Below are positions 12,786-22,138 of a stretch of DNA of 62,592 nt, piece by piece. Positions within the stretch are counted from its first letter, which is position 1, and each line of letters starts with the position of its first letter. Below the pieces are notes generated by a model. That model did not search any database. It worked only from the letters and a program-made list of their open reading frames with translations, and was not told the origin of the DNA. Source of the stretch: Peribacillus loiseleuriae. GTDB taxonomy: Bacteria > Bacillota > Bacilli > Bacillales > DSM-1321. Made by a program: the position numbers and the translations under genes. The DNA lies in assembly GCF_001183985.1 (NCBI RefSeq), contig NZ_LFZW01000001.1, positions 80,625 through 143,216 on the forward strand. The letters run 5' to 3'.

Positions 12786-14243
12786 ATGAGCAGTGACATT
12801 CGAGTCCGATATGCACCTAGTCCAACAGGGCATTTACATATAGGTAACGCACGTACGGCTTTGTTTAATTATTTGTTTGCACGAAATCAAGGCGGGAAGT
12901 TTATTATCCGAATTGAAGATACAGACCAAAAGCGGAATATTGAGGGTGGCGAAGAGAGCCAGCTCAAATATTTAAAGTGGCTTGGGATTGAGTGGGATGA
13001 AAGTATTGATGTTGGTGGGGGATATGGACCTTACCGTCAATCTGAGCGAAATGATATTTACAAAGATTTGTATGAAGAGCTGCTCGAAAAAGGCATGGCA
13101 TATAAATGCTATTGCACCGAAGAAGAAATTGAAGCGGAGCGCGAGGAACAGCTTGCTCGTAATGAAACACCAAAATATTCAGGGAAATGCCGTCATTTGA
13201 CAGAAGAAGAGCGGAGCAAATTAGAGGCAGAGGGAAGAAAGCCTAGCATTCGCTTTGCAGTTCCATCCGACAAGGTCTTCACGTTTAAAGATATGGTTAA
13301 AGATGACGTATCCTTTGAAGCGGAAGGGATAGGCGACTTTGTTATCGTCAAAAAAGACGGGATTCCTACTTATAATTTTGCGGTGGCAGTAGATGATCAC
13401 TTGATGAAAATCTCACATGTACTTCGTGGCGATGATCACATCTCGAACACGCCAAAACAATTGATGATTTATGAAGCATTTGGTTGGGAACCTCCTGTGT
13501 TTGGGCATATGACACTTATCGTTAATGAGAGCCGCAAGAAATTAAGTAAACGTGATGAATCAATTATTCAATTTATTGAGCAATATGAAGAATTAGGTTA
13601 TTTGCCAGAAGCGTTATTCAATTTTATTACACTGTTGGGCTGGTCTCCGAGCGGAGAAGAAGAAATATTTTCTAAAGAAGAGTTTATCACAATGTTTGAT
13701 GCAGACCGTCTATCGAAATCACCGGCATTATTTGACACGCAGAAGCTAACATGGATGAACAATCAATATGTGAAACAACTTGATGTCAGCCGTGCTGTAG
13801 ATGTATCGCTGCCCCATCTTGTGAAAGCAGGGAAAGTATCTGCTGAGTTAAGTGAAGAAGAAGCTAAATGGGTCTATCAATTAGTTGATTTGTATCAGGA
13901 ACAAATGAGCTTTGGTGCGGAAATCGTTGAACTATCACAACTATTCTTTAAAGAAGAACTGGATTTTGAAGAAGAAGCAAAAGAGGTACTTGCAGAAGAG
14001 CAAGTGCCAGAGGTTATGCAAGCATTCCTTCAAGAACTTGATACCCTAGAAACATTTACCGCTGATGAAATTAAGAAGGCTATAAAAGCTGTTCAAAAAA
14101 GCACAGGACAAAAAGGGAAAAAACTCTTTATGCCGATTCGTGCAGCAGTAACAGGACAAACACACGGACCTGATCTTCCGAAAGCCATTGCGCTTTTAGG
14201 GAAGGAAAAAATAAAACAACGTGTAGAGAGCATTTTAAGTTAA
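12786..14243 (+). CDS. gltX: Glutamyl-tRNA synthetase
   Basis: A class I aminoacyl-tRNA synthetase of 485 aa. The HIGH signature is [11 protein letters not shown] near residue 13 and the KMSKS loop is KLSKRD near 255. In Bacillus this enzyme is non-discriminating: it charges tRNA-Glu and mischarges tRNA-Gln, which GatCAB then corrects. No T-box precedes it. TTAGGAGGAGT lies before the ATG. Confidence 0.97.
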   Translation: MSSDIRVRYAPSPTGHLHIGNARTALFNYLFARNQGGKFIIRIEDTDQKRNIEGGEESQLKYLKWLGIEWDESIDVGGGYGPYRQSERNDIYKDLYEELLEKGMAYKCYCTEEEIEAEREEQLARNETPKYSGKCRHLTEEERSKLEAEGRKPSIRFAVPSDKVFTFKDMVKDDVSFEAEGIGDFVIVKKDGIPTYNFAVAVDDHLMKISHVLRGDDHISNTPKQLMIYEAFGWEPPVFGHMTLIVNESRKKLSKRDESIIQFIEQYEELGYLPEALFNFITLLGWSPSGEEEIFSKEEFITMFDADRLSKSPALFDTQKLTWMNNQYVKQLDVSRAVDVSLPHLVKAGKVSAELSEEEAKWVYQLVDLYQEQMSFGAEIVELSQLFFKEELDFEEEAKEVLAEEQVPEVMQAFLQELDTLETFTADEIKKAIKAVQKSTGQKGKKLFMPIRAAVTGQTHGPDLPKAIALLGKEKIKQRVESILS

Positions 14244-14250
14244 CATTTTG

Positions 14251-14278
14251 TTGGAAATGTAATATAGTATTAGATAAT
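14251..14278 (+). promoter_or_regulatory. Candidate promoter of the cys T-box operon
   Basis: TTGGAA and GATAAT are spaced by 16 bp immediately after gltX and just before the T-box leader. The -35 box is moderate, so this is a tentative call. Confidence 0.45.
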
Positions 14279-14289
14279 TATTAGCTAAA

Positions 14290-14545
14290 AAACGCGTAGA
14301 TAGGGAGAAGTAAGAAAATGATGCTTGAAAGAGAGAACCATAACCTGCTGAAAGTGGTTTAAGCCCCTCATTTCCTGAAATGCACCCTGGAGCTCTTTGT
14401 TGAACTAACAGATAGTAGGCAAAGGCGGAATTTCCTCCGTTATCGGGAAACAAGTTGGAAATAGAAGCGATTCGCTGAACATTTCAAACAGAGTGGAACC
14501 GCGCTGACAAAGCGTCTCTGTCTATTGGACAGAGGCGTTTTTTTA
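14290..14545 (+). promoter_or_regulatory. T-box leader (tRNA-Cys sensing riboswitch) with terminator
   Basis: The T-box core AGAGTGGAACCGCG (around 14490-14503), which pairs with the acceptor end of uncharged tRNA, is followed by a terminator stem. That stem is CGTCTCTGTC (14513-14522) with GACAGAGGCG (14528-14537), plus a T run. In the 3' side of stem I the triplet TGC (14381-14383), in GAAATGCACC, fits a cysteine specifier codon and agrees with cysE-cysS downstream. Uncharged tRNA-Cys would favour the antiterminator and allow transcription. The exact 5' limit of stem I is approximate. Confidence 0.9.
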
Positions 14546-14657
14546 TTGAGTAAAAAGAAATATTTCTCGTGTGGAAAATGCTTAGCAAGTTCACAATGGA
14601 TCCATTACATCATGCTAAATAGAAAAGAATAGAAGGGATATATAGGAGGTAACAACG

Positions 14658-15317
14658 TTGTTTAAAATGTTCAAGGAAGATTTAGAGGTCATATTCGACC
14701 AGGATCCTGCTGCACGTAGTTATCTAGAAGTTATTCTGACATACGCTGGATTGCATGCCATTTGGAGTCATCGACTGGCCCATGCCTTTTATAAACGTAA
14801 ATTCTTTTTCATTGCAAGAACTATTTCGCAAATCAGCCGTTTTTTCACTGGTGTTGAAATTCATCCAGGTGCGCAAATTGGGAATCGTTTTTTTATTGAT
14901 CATGGAATGGGAATCGTGATTGGTGAAACTTGTGAAATTGGGGATAATGTATCTGTATTCCAAGGTGTCACACTTGGAGGAACAGGAAAAGAAAAAGGCA
15001 AAAGGCATCCGACTATTAAAGATAATGTATTAATTGCTACAGGTGCTAAGGTGTTGGGATCCATCGAAGTTGGAGAAAACTCCAAAATTGGCGCAGGTTC
15101 TGTTGTACTGAAAGAAGTTCCTCCGAATTCGACTGTTGTTGGTATTCCAGGAAAAGTCGTCATTCAAGATGGAGTAAGAATAAATAAAGATTTGAACCAC
15201 ACAGACCTACCTGACCCTATTGCAGACCGTATTGTAGAATTGGAAAAAGAACTGCTGGATATGAAAGCGGAATTGTATGCGTTGAAGGAAGAAAGGAGAA
15301 AAGAATATGACTATTAA
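14658..15317 (+). CDS. cysE: Serine O-acetyltransferase
   Basis: CysE acetylates serine with acetyl-CoA, the committed step of cysteine synthesis. The start is TTG: TAGGAGGT lies 7 bp upstream, while the next ATG (14667) would be 16 bp away. The resulting MFKMFKED start also resembles the B. subtilis protein. The 219-aa product has a helical N-terminal domain and a left-handed beta-helix of hexapeptide repeats ([25 protein letters not shown]). The gene overlaps cysS by 11 bp and lies under the tRNA-Cys T-box. Confidence 0.95.
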   Translation: MFKMFKEDLEVIFDQDPAARSYLEVILTYAGLHAIWSHRLAHAFYKRKFFFIARTISQISRFFTGVEIHPGAQIGNRFFIDHGMGIVIGETCEIGDNVSVFQGVTLGGTGKEKGKRHPTIKDNVLIATGAKVLGSIEVGENSKIGAGSVVLKEVPPNSTVVGIPGKVVIQDGVRINKDLNHTDLPDPIADRIVELEKELLDMKAELYALKEERRKEYDY

Positions 15318-16704
15318 AATTTATAATACTGTAACACGGGAGAAGGAAGAATTTATTCCATTAGAAGTAGGTAAGGTTAAGATGTACGTTTGCGGACCTA
15401 CCGTATACAACTATATTCATATTGGCAATGCTCGCCCTGCCATCGTGTTTGATACCGTTCGTAATTATCTTAAGTTTAGCGGTTATGATGTAAATTTTGT
15501 TTCAAATTTCACAGATGTAGATGATAAATTAATTAAAGCTGCGAAGGAACTAGGGGAAGATGTTCCGACGATTGCAGAACGATTTATTAATGCCTATTTT
15601 GAAGATGTCTCAGCGTTAGGCTGCAAAAAGGCAGATAAACATCCGACTGTAATGGAGAATATGGATACTATTATTGATTTTGTTTCTGCATTGATTGAAA
15701 AAGAATATGCTTATGAATCTGAAGGGGATGTCTATTTCCGTACTCGTAAATTCGATTCGTATGGCAAACTTTCACATCAGTCCATTGATGAGTTACGCAT
15801 CGGTTCAAGAATTGAAGTAGGAGAAAGAAAACAAGACGCGCTGGACTTTGCTTTATGGAAAACAGCCAAGGAAGGCGAAATTTCTTGGGAGTCTCCATGG
15901 GGCAATGGCCGTCCAGGCTGGCATATCGAATGCTCAGCAATGGCGAAGAAATACCTCGGTGACACGATCGATATCCATGCAGGTGGGCAAGATCTAACAT
16001 TCCCACATCATGAAAATGAAATTGCCCAATCAGAGGCATTGACAGGGAAAACATTTGCGAAGTACTGGATGCATAATGGCTATATAAATATAGATAATGA
16101 AAAAATGTCGAAATCACTAGGAAATTTTGTCCTTGTACATGACATTATTCAGCATCATGACCCACAAGTATTGAGATTTTTTATGTTATCTGTTCATTAT
16201 CGCCACCCAATCAATTATAGCGAAGAAGTACTTGAGAAGACAAAAGCGGCATTTGACCGTTTGAAAACATCTTTTCAAAACTTAAGGCATCGTTTAGATT
16301 CAAGCTCTGGACTAACGGATAACAATGGTTTGTGGTTGAAGAAAATTACGGACTTACATGATGAATTCACTCGTGAAATGGACGATGACTTTAATACAGC
16401 TAATGCAATCTCTGTCTTATTCGAACTTTCCAAGCAAGCTAATTACTATCTGATGGAAAAGAATACAGATCAGGATGTGATTGAGAAATTCATCGAAGAG
16501 TTTCAACTATTAACGTCCATACTTGGTTTGACTCTGGAAGAAGAAACTTTGCTAGATGAAGAAATAGAAGCGTTGATTCAGCAGCGTATCCAAGCGCGTA
16601 AAGACCGGAACTTTAAACTTTCAGATGACATTCGTGACCGATTAAAACAATTAAATATTATTCTCGAGGATACACCCCAAGGTACAAGATGGAAAAGAGG
16701 ATAA
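15307..16704 (+). CDS. cysS: Cysteinyl-tRNA synthetase
   Basis: A class I synthetase of 465 aa. Features are [16 protein letters not shown] (HIGH site with the first zinc cysteine near residue 29), the zinc/active-site segment GWHIECSAM near 207, and KMSKSLGN near 267. It overlaps cysE and is read together with it, so cysteine supply and its charging enzyme share one tRNA-Cys switch. Confidence 0.97.
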   Translation: MTIKIYNTVTREKEEFIPLEVGKVKMYVCGPTVYNYIHIGNARPAIVFDTVRNYLKFSGYDVNFVSNFTDVDDKLIKAAKELGEDVPTIAERFINAYFEDVSALGCKKADKHPTVMENMDTIIDFVSALIEKEYAYESEGDVYFRTRKFDSYGKLSHQSIDELRIGSRIEVGERKQDALDFALWKTAKEGEISWESPWGNGRPGWHIECSAMAKKYLGDTIDIHAGGQDLTFPHHENEIAQSEALTGKTFAKYWMHNGYINIDNEKMSKSLGNFVLVHDIIQHHDPQVLRFFMLSVHYRHPINYSEEVLEKTKAAFDRLKTSFQNLRHRLDSSSGLTDNNGLWLKKITDLHDEFTREMDDDFNTANAISVLFELSKQANYYLMEKNTDQDVIEKFIEEFQLLTSILGLTLEEETLLDEEIEALIQQRIQARKDRNFKLSDDIRDRLKQLNIILEDTPQGTRWKRG

Positions 16705-16709
16705 GCAAT

Positions 16710-17123
16710 ATGCAATATGAAAAGAAAGTTGATGAAAAAATGGTGAACAGCCTTGCTCTTGCTTACATGGGTGATGCCATATATGAAACGTATATTCGGC
16801 ATCATCTTTTGAAAAAAGGTGCAGTGAAGCCAAATCTGCTTCATAAAGAAGCAACTTCTTTCGTATCAGCTAAAGCACAAAGTAAAATCATTCATTTTTT
16901 TATCGAAAACAATCAATTAACAGAGGAAGAACGAGCTGTTGTAAGGCGCGGTAGGAATGCTAAGTCAGGTAGTGTGCCGAAGAATACAGATGTTCAAACC
17001 TATCGATATGGCACAGCGTTTGAAGCATTAATGGGCTATGTATATTTATCAGGGAACAACGAGAGATTAGAAGTTCTTATCGATCAATCGATACAATTTA
17101 TTGAAGAAGAAAAAAGGAGATGA
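16710..17123 (+). CDS. mrnC: Mini-ribonuclease III (23S rRNA maturation)
   Basis: MrnC is an RNase III catalytic domain without the dsRNA-binding domain; it trims 23S rRNA precursor ends. The RNase III signature appears as [17 protein letters not shown] near residue 12 and [10 protein letters not shown] near 108. The ATG at 16710 follows AAGAGG with a 9-bp spacer and yields 137 aa; an in-frame ATG 21 bp upstream lies inside cysS and has no ribosome site. Next in the operon is rlmB, another 23S rRNA enzyme. Confidence 0.93.
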   Translation: MQYEKKVDEKMVNSLALAYMGDAIYETYIRHHLLKKGAVKPNLLHKEATSFVSAKAQSKIIHFFIENNQLTEEERAVVRRGRNAKSGSVPKNTDVQTYRYGTAFEALMGYVYLSGNNERLEVLIDQSIQFIEEEKRR

Positions 17124-17127
17124 GCTT

Positions 17128-17871
17128 ATGAGTGAGGAATATATCATTGGAAAGAACCCTGTACTTGAAGCATTGCGGTCTGAGCGTGATATGAATAAAA
17201 TATGGATTGCTGAAGGTTCGCAAAAAGGTACGATGCAGCAAATTATTGCACTAGCAAAAGAGCGGAATATATTCATTAATTTTGTCCCGAAAAAAAAGAT
17301 TGATCAAATGACAGAAGGTATTCATCAAGGGGTTGTTGCCCAGGTAGCTGCGTATACATATGCAGAAGTGGATGATCTATTTGCTGTGGCAGAATCTCGT
17401 GATGAAGCTCCCTTTTTTATATTATTAGATGAAATTGAAGACCCTCATAATCTTGGATCAATCATGCGTACAGCAGATGCGGTAGGAGCTCATGGAATTA
17501 TTATTCCGAAACGTAGGGCCGTGGGGTTAACTGCAACTGTAGCAAAATCGTCAACAGGAGCCATCGAGTACATTCCTGTGGCCAGGGTAACAAATATGGC
17601 AAGAACCATTGATGAATTAAAAGAACGTGGGGTCTGGATTGTCGGTACTGATGCGTTGGGCAAGGATGATTACCGAAACATGGATGGTAAGATGCCAATC
17701 GGTCTCGTAATCGGCAGTGAAGGAAAGGGAATGGGCCGCCTTATTAAAGATAAATGTGATTTCCTTATCCGTATGCCAATGATCGGAAAGGTAACTTCGT
17801 TGAATGCATCTGTTGCTGCTGGGTTGTTGATGTATGAGGTTTACCGAAAAAGAAATCCTTTAGGGGAATAG
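17128..17871 (+). CDS. rlmB: 23S rRNA (guanosine-2'-O)-methyltransferase RlmB
   Basis: A SPOUT-class methyltransferase for G2251 in the 23S P-loop. The 247-aa protein has an N-terminal RNA-binding L30e-like domain. The trefoil-knot motifs are present: EDPHNLGSIMRTADAVGAHG, VIGSEGKGM and LNASVAAGLLMYE. ATG follows AAAGGAGATG; an upstream TTG in the same frame lies within mrnC and is unlikely. Confidence 0.94.
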   Translation: MSEEYIIGKNPVLEALRSERDMNKIWIAEGSQKGTMQQIIALAKERNIFINFVPKKKIDQMTEGIHQGVVAQVAAYTYAEVDDLFAVAESRDEAPFFILLDEIEDPHNLGSIMRTADAVGAHGIIIPKRRAVGLTATVAKSSTGAIEYIPVARVTNMARTIDELKERGVWIVGTDALGKDDYRNMDGKMPIGLVIGSEGKGMGRLIKDKCDFLIRMPMIGKVTSLNASVAAGLLMYEVYRKRNPLGE

Positions 17872-17874
17872 GTA

Positions 17875-18384
17875 ATGAATATTCTGTTGGTAGACGGTTA
17901 TAACATTATTGGAGCTTGGCCGGAACTAAGAGAATTAAAGGAACGTAATCTATCGGAAGCCCGTGATCGTTTGATTGAGAAGATGGCAGAATATCAAGCT
18001 TTTTCAGGTTACAGAGTCATCGTCGTGTTTGATGCCCATTTTGTTCAGGGAATTGAGCGTAAATATAAAAATTTTAAGGTGGAAATTATTTTTACAAGAG
18101 AAAATGAATCTGCAGATGAACGGATAGAAAAAATGGCTATCAATTTAAATAATATTAAAACCCAGATTTATGTGGCAACCTCTGATTTTACTGAACAGTG
18201 GGTGGTTTTTGGACAAGGAGCTTTACGAAAATCTGCACGTGAGCTTCTAAATGAAATGAATCACATTGAAATAGAAATTGACAAAAAGCTTAATAATACG
18301 ACAAAGTTCAAACAAAATTCCAAGATTGATTTAACAGACGAAGTGGCAGAAATTTTTGAAAAGTGGCGTCGGGGGAGGTTTTGA
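17875..18384 (+). CDS. rae1: Ribosome-associated endoribonuclease Rae1 (NYN/PIN fold)
   Basis: Rae1 cleaves mRNA in the ribosomal A site in Bacillus. The 169-aa protein opens with LLVDGYNIIGAWPEL, the metal-binding Asp of the NYN domain, and has VVFDAHF near residue 47. It starts 3 bp after the rlmB stop and ends the cys-mrnC-rlmB transcription unit before the sigH promoter. Confidence 0.9.
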   Translation: MNILLVDGYNIIGAWPELRELKERNLSEARDRLIEKMAEYQAFSGYRVIVVFDAHFVQGIERKYKNFKVEIIFTRENESADERIEKMAINLNNIKTQIYVATSDFTEQWVVFGQGALRKSARELLNEMNHIEIEIDKKLNNTTKFKQNSKIDLTDEVAEIFEKWRRGRF

Positions 18385-18388
18385 GCGG

Positions 18389-18418
18389 TTGACGAGCAAT
18401 TTTCACCTACTGTATAAT
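18389..18418 (+). promoter_or_regulatory. SigA promoter of sigH
   Basis: TTGACG and a perfect TATAAT are spaced by 18 bp, directly after the rae1 stop and 36 bp before the sigH start. In Bacillus this promoter is repressed by AbrB; no AbrB site can be read reliably by eye. Confidence 0.75.
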
Positions 18419-18453
18419 ATTGTTAACTATGTGTACGGTCAGGGGGATAAAAT

Positions 18454-19104
18454 GTGGGATCCAACTTCGGAATGAAAGTGAATGAGGATTATTGCCAGTT
18501 TGATGATGACGTGCTTGTGGACTATGTGCATAAAGGGGACAGCGAGGCTTTGGATTATTTAATCCAAAAATACCGCAACTTTGTAAGAGCTAAAGCTAGA
18601 ACCTATTTTTTAATCGGCGCGGATAAAGAGGATATTGTACAAGAAGGCATGATAGGTTTATATAAGGCAATTCGTGATTTCAAAGGAGACAAGCTGTCAT
18701 CATTTAAAGCATTTGCGGAGCTGTGTATAACAAGGCAAATCATTACAGCAATTAAAACAGCAACAAGACAAAAACATATTCCCTTAAATTCATATGTTTC
18801 TTTGGACAAGCCTATCTATGATGAAGAATCAGATCGCACGCTTATGGACGTTATATCTGGAGCGAAAGTTCTAAATCCCGAAGAACTATTTATAAATCAA
18901 GAAGAATTTGACGACATCGAATTAAAGATGGCGGAATTATTGAGTGATTTAGAAAGAAAGGTCCTTGCACTTTATCTTGATGGACAATCTTATCAGGAAA
19001 TTTCAGAAGAATTAAACCGGCACGTAAAGTCTATTGACAATGCTCTTCAACGAGTCAAGAGAAAACTTGAACGATATTTGGAAGTGAGGGAAGTTACCCT
19101 ATAA
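18454..19104 (+). CDS. sigH: RNA polymerase sigma factor SigH (stationary phase / sporulation)
   Basis: SigH directs early sporulation and competence genes. The sequence shows sigma-70 region 2 (EDIVQEGMIGLYKAIRDF) and region 4 (LSDLERKVLALYLDGQSYQEI). The start is GTG, 7 bp after AGGGGG; an overlapping ATG two bases earlier is out of frame. The 216-aa product differs from B. subtilis SigH mainly at its first 15 residues. Confidence 0.95.
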   Translation: MGSNFGMKVNEDYCQFDDDVLVDYVHKGDSEALDYLIQKYRNFVRAKARTYFLIGADKEDIVQEGMIGLYKAIRDFKGDKLSSFKAFAELCITRQIITAIKTATRQKHIPLNSYVSLDKPIYDEESDRTLMDVISGAKVLNPEELFINQEEFDDIELKMAELLSDLERKVLALYLDGQSYQEISEELNRHVKSIDNALQRVKRKLERYLEVREVTL

Positions 19105-19141
19105 TTCCCTGTATTCATGCGGTATTTAGGCTTATTGTTAG

Positions 19142-19170
19142 TTGACAATAAGTGACAGCCGTGATAAAGT
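19142..19170 (+). promoter_or_regulatory. Promoter for rpmG-secE
   Basis: A consensus TTGACA lies 17 bp from TAAAGT, 34 bp upstream of rpmG and after the sigH stop. Confidence 0.7.
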
Positions 19171-19204
19171 TTTAACGATGTAGAGATAGATAGGTGTGGA
19201 AATG

Positions 19205-19354
19205 ATGAGAAAAAAATTAATCCTCGCTTGTACGGATTGTGGTTCAAGAAATTACTCTTCTGAAAGCAATAAAGTAGCAACTGTGGAGCGACTAGAAATT
19301 AAGAAATTTTGTAGTACTTGCAATGCCCATACCACGCATAAAGAAACGAAGTAA
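19205..19354 (+). CDS. rpmG: 50S ribosomal protein L33 (zinc-binding, C+ type)
   Basis: A 49-aa protein with a zinc ribbon formed by Cys 9/12 (CTDC) and Cys 36/39 (CSTC), so the zinc-containing paralogue of L33. Of two adjacent ATG codons the second gives the usual MRKK start. The upstream ribosome site is a weak GGTGTGG. Position between sigH and secE is as in B. subtilis. Confidence 0.93.
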   Translation: MRKKLILACTDCGSRNYSSESNKVATVERLEIKKFCSTCNAHTTHKETK

Positions 19355-19404
19355 CTGTTTAAATAGATTGACAGAACCTATCTAATTGCTTGGAGGTTAC
19401 ATTC

Positions 19405-19587
19405 ATGAATCGCATAACCGAATTTTTCCGCGGTGTTGCTCGAGAGATGAGAAAAGTAAGCTGGCCTAAAAGAAAAGAGCTTACAAGATATACGGTTGTA
19501 GTGCTTTCAACTGTTGTCGTTATGGCGTTGTTCTTTGCTGTAGTAGATTTAGGCATATCTGAACTAATTCGTCTTGTTATTGAATAA
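19405..19587 (+). CDS. secE: Preprotein translocase subunit SecE
   Basis: SecE is a small essential partner of SecY. The 60-aa protein has an amphipathic N-terminal helix with the conserved EMRKVSWPKRKEL segment, then one transmembrane helix. ATG follows GGAGGT with a 7-bp spacer; a TTG in frame 15 bp upstream overlaps that ribosome site and is rejected. A terminator follows. Confidence 0.95.
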   Translation: MNRITEFFRGVAREMRKVSWPKRKELTRYTVVVLSTVVVMALFFAVVDLGISELIRLVIE

Positions 19588-19634
19588 GAGATTCGAAAAT
19601 AAGCTATAATAGTGCTAGAATAATAAAGAACAGT

Positions 19635-19662
19635 AAAAAGCCCGGAAACGGGTTTTTTAATT
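19635..19662 (+). terminator. Intrinsic terminator after secE
   Basis: AAAAAGCCCG, a GAAA tetraloop and CGGGTTTTTT form a textbook terminator 48 bp after the secE stop. It implies that nusG needs its own promoter or read-through. Confidence 0.9.
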
Positions 19663-19728
19663 TGTCTTTTTTAGAAGATAAAAGAAGTATAAGTTTTTTC
19701 AAAGGGTTTTGATGCCTGTCGAAAACGA

Positions 19729-19817
19729 CCTCACCCTCTAGTCATTAGCCAAGTAATTTGATGGGGAGAAAACCACCCCCTCTATACAACTTACTTGTCA
19801 TATACTAGCCTTGAGGT
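19729..19817 (+). ncRNA. Candidate structured leader of nusG (nested stems)
   Basis: Three nested inverted repeats can be seen: outer ACCTCA/TGAGGT (19729-19734 with 19812-19817), middle CAAGTAA/TTACTTG (19750-19756 with 19791-19797), and inner TGGGG/CCCCC (19762-19766 with 19776-19780). Shortly after comes the palindrome GCGCTAGCGC near 19828. I do not recognise a named family. It lies in the 371-bp secE-nusG gap, which has no gene. Confidence 0.45.
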
Positions 19818-19958
19818 TAAACATGGCGCTAGCGCTTTTCTTAAAAAGAAATTTATTCAGAAGCCAGAAATGTCTTCTTGGATTTTTCAAGAATAATGAA
19901 AATCAGTGTTAAAAAAGAAAAAGGTATGGGGAGGGAAGGGCGATTTAGTCCTATTAAT

Positions 19959-20492
19959 ATGGAAAAAAATTGGTATGTTGTACACACGTACTCAGGATAT
20001 GAAAATAAAGTAAAAGCGAATCTTGAGAAACGTGTCGAGACAATGGCGATGCAAGATAAGATTTTCCGCGTCGTTGTTCCTGAAGAAGAAGAAACAGAAA
20101 TTAAAGATGGTAAGAAAAAGGTTGTAAAAAAGAAGGTATTTCCAGGATATGTACTTGTGGAAATTATTATGACGGATGATTCTTGGTATGTCGTACGTAA
20201 TACACCTGGAGTGACAGGATTTGTTGGTTCTTCTGGGGCTGGTTCAAAACCAACTGCTTTACTACCTGAAGAAATTGAAGTGGTTCTTAAACGCATGGGT
20301 GTTGATGAACAGCGTATCGAAGTAGATTTCGAAATTGGTGACACCGTAACGGTTAAGGAAGGTCCCTTTTCTGATTTTACGGGAGTTATCGAAGAATTGG
20401 ATAAGGACAGAAGTAAAGTACGAGTGCTTGTCAATATGTTCGGCAGAGATACCCCTGTTGAACTTGATTTTAATCAGGTAGAAAAAATATAA
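19959..20492 (+). CDS. nusG: Transcription termination/antitermination factor NusG
   Basis: NusG binds RNA polymerase and couples pausing, Rho and translation. The family start MEKNWYVVHTYSGYENKVK is at the ATG chosen here, giving 177 aa with the NGN domain (1-110) and a KOW domain (GDTVTVKEGPFSDFTG, about 125-165). No good ribosome site lies within 15 bp; the nearest purine block GGGAGGGAAGGG is 18-30 bp upstream. An in-frame ATG at 19926 would add 11 residues but has only a weak AAAGGT before it. Confidence 0.92.
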   Translation: MEKNWYVVHTYSGYENKVKANLEKRVETMAMQDKIFRVVVPEEEETEIKDGKKKVVKKKVFPGYVLVEIIMTDDSWYVVRNTPGVTGFVGSSGAGSKPTALLPEEIEVVLKRMGVDEQRIEVDFEIGDTVTVKEGPFSDFTGVIEELDKDRSKVRVLVNMFGRDTPVELDFNQVEKI

Positions 20493-20503
20493 TCTGAAAA
20501 AAC

Positions 20504-20532
20504 TTGAAATCAATTTTGGAAAGTGGTAGAAT
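20504..20532 (+). promoter_or_regulatory. Promoter of rplK-rplA
   Basis: TTGAAA and TAGAAT are spaced by 17 bp, just after nusG and upstream of a structured leader. Confidence 0.75.
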
Positions 20533-20536
20533 TTCA

Positions 20537-20638
20537 TAGGTCAGTATGTTTCTATTATGAGACCTAAATGATACAAACATTCTTTATTCAATTAAAGAAT
20601 TTAAGATGAGTGGGAGGGTATACCCCTATTACCACATC
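20537..20638 (+). promoter_or_regulatory. rplK leader with candidate L1-binding hairpin
   Basis: Three hairpins follow the promoter: TAGGTC/GACCTA (20537-20566), the perfect 8-bp ATTCTTTA/TAAAGAAT (20579-20600), and a bulged GAT-GTGG/CCAC-ATC element with inner GGG-TATA-CCC (20605-20638). The last resembles the L1 target used for feedback control of L11-L1 operons. This is inference from shape and location. Confidence 0.55.
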
Positions 20639-20669
20639 ACGGACTTAGACTTATAAGGAGGTGTGTCTC

Positions 20670-21095
20670 GTGGCTAAAAAAGTAATTAAAATGGTTAAAT
20701 TGCAAATTCCTGCTGGGAAAGCGAATCCGGCACCGCCGGTTGGTCCTGCACTAGGTCAAGCTGGTGTTAACATCATGGGATTCTGTAAGGAGTTCAACGC
20801 TCGTACAGCAGATCAAGCTGGTCTAATTATTCCTGTTGAAATTACGGTATTTGAAGACCGTTCATTTACATTCGTAACAAAAACTCCACCTGCTGCAGTA
20901 TTGCTTAAAGTTGCAGCTGGAATTGAGTCTGGTTCTGGTGAACCTAACCGTAATAAAGTTGCTACAGTCAAACGCGATAAAGTACGCGAGATTGCAGAAA
21001 CAAAAATGCCTGATCTAAACGCAGCAAACGTTGAGTCTGCAATGCGTATGGTTGAAGGTACAGCACGCAGTATGGGTATTGTCATCGAAGATTAA
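20670..21095 (+). CDS. rplK: 50S ribosomal protein L11
   Basis: L11 binds the GTPase-associated region of 23S rRNA. The 141-aa protein starts at GTG, 7 bp after AAGGAGGTG; another GTG 9 bp upstream lies inside the ribosome site. The N-terminal proline-rich stretch ([17 protein letters not shown]), involved in thiostrepton and RelA responses, is intact. Confidence 0.97.
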   Translation: MAKKVIKMVKLQIPAGKANPAPPVGPALGQAGVNIMGFCKEFNARTADQAGLIIPVEITVFEDRSFTFVTKTPPAAVLLKVAAGIESGSGEPNRNKVATVKRDKVREIAETKMPDLNAANVESAMRMVEGTARSMGIVIED

Positions 21096-21201
21096 TCCCA
21101 TCTAACAGTTATTCGTTTCTACGGGGTTGCGATTCATACTCGCAACCTTTATTCGTGGGAGGTTATTCCGTTAAAACCACAATATAGGAGGATTTTATAT
21201 C

Positions 21202-21903
21202 ATGGCTAATAAAGGTAAAAAATATCTTGAAGCAGTACAATTAATTGACCGTACTAAAGCATATTCAGCTACAGAGGCTGTAGAACTTGCTAAAAAAACT
21301 AGCTTTGTAAAATTTGATGCAACGGTTGAAGTTGCTTTCCGTTTAGGCGTTGATCCTAAGAAAGCTGATCAACAAATTCGTGGAGCAGTAGTGCTTCCAA
21401 ACGGAACTGGTAAAACTCAACGTGTATTAGTTTTTGCTAAAGGCGAAAAAGCTAAAGAAGCAGAAGTTGCAGGCGCTGATTATGTTGGAGATGCAGAATA
21501 CATCAACAAAATCCAACAAGGTTGGTTTGAATTTGATGTAATCGTTGCTACTCCAGATATGATGGGTGAAGTCGGTAAACTAGGTCGTGTATTAGGACCA
21601 AAAGGTCTTATGCCTAACCCTAAAACTGGTACAGTTACATTTGACGTAACGAAAGCAGTTAACGAAATCAAAGCTGGTAAAGTTGAATACCGTGTTGACA
21701 AAACTGGTATTATTCACGCTCCGATTGGTAAAGTTTCTTTCGAAGACAGCAAATTGGTTGAAAACTTTGCAACAATCTATGATACGTTAATGAAAGTAAA
21801 ACCTGCTGCGGCTAAAGGAACTTACATGAAGAATGTTTCTGTAACGACTACAATGGGCCCTGGTGTTAAGGTTGATCCTTCTTCATTCGTTGTAAAAAAA
21901 TAA
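21202..21903 (+). CDS. rplA: 50S ribosomal protein L1
   Basis: L1 forms the mobile L1 stalk, releases E-site tRNA, and in many bacteria represses its own L11-L1 mRNA. The 233-aa length is normal, with the conserved [18 protein letters not shown] segment near residue 130. TATAGGAGGATT precedes the ATG. The 106-bp gap to rplK contains a short GTTGCGA...TCGCAAC hairpin without a strong T tract. Confidence 0.97.
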   Translation: MANKGKKYLEAVQLIDRTKAYSATEAVELAKKTSFVKFDATVEVAFRLGVDPKKADQQIRGAVVLPNGTGKTQRVLVFAKGEKAKEAEVAGADYVGDAEYINKIQQGWFEFDVIVATPDMMGEVGKLGRVLGPKGLMPNPKTGTVTFDVTKAVNEIKAGKVEYRVDKTGIIHAPIGKVSFEDSKLVENFATIYDTLMKVKPAAAKGTYMKNVSVTTTMGPGVKVDPSSFVVKK

Positions 21904-21906
21904 CAT

Positions 21907-21936
21907 TTGACAACATGAAACGATTATTGCTATAAT
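21907..21936 (+). promoter_or_regulatory. Promoter of rplJ-rplL
   Basis: Perfect TTGACA and TATAAT hexamers with an 18-bp spacer start three bases after the rplA stop. They drive the L10 leader. Confidence 0.88.
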
Positions 21937-21970
21937 CTGTTTTGTTATTATAAAATGAATATCATTTGTA

Positions 21971-22090
21971 CCGTAGACAGTAGGCGCTCAATGTTGAGCT
22001 TAATTTCCTGCCGAGGTAATTCGATAAAATAGTCCATGACTATGACTTTCAAATTACTGCCTCCTCGTCTGCAAGATGTGGAGGCATTAT
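21971..22090 (+). promoter_or_regulatory. L10-type ribosomal leader RNA
   Basis: The segment CCGTAGACAGTAGG through TTCCTGCCGAGGTAATTCG, then the stem TGCCTCC (22058-22064) / GGAGGCA (22080-22086), matches the known arrangement of rplJ leaders. In these, L10(L12)4 binds its own mRNA. No perfect T run follows the last stem. It sits between a strong promoter and rplJ. Confidence 0.82.
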
Positions 22091-22138
22091 CTTTGACCGG
22101 TATAAATGTTTTCAAGCAAATCTATAGGAGGTGTAAGG

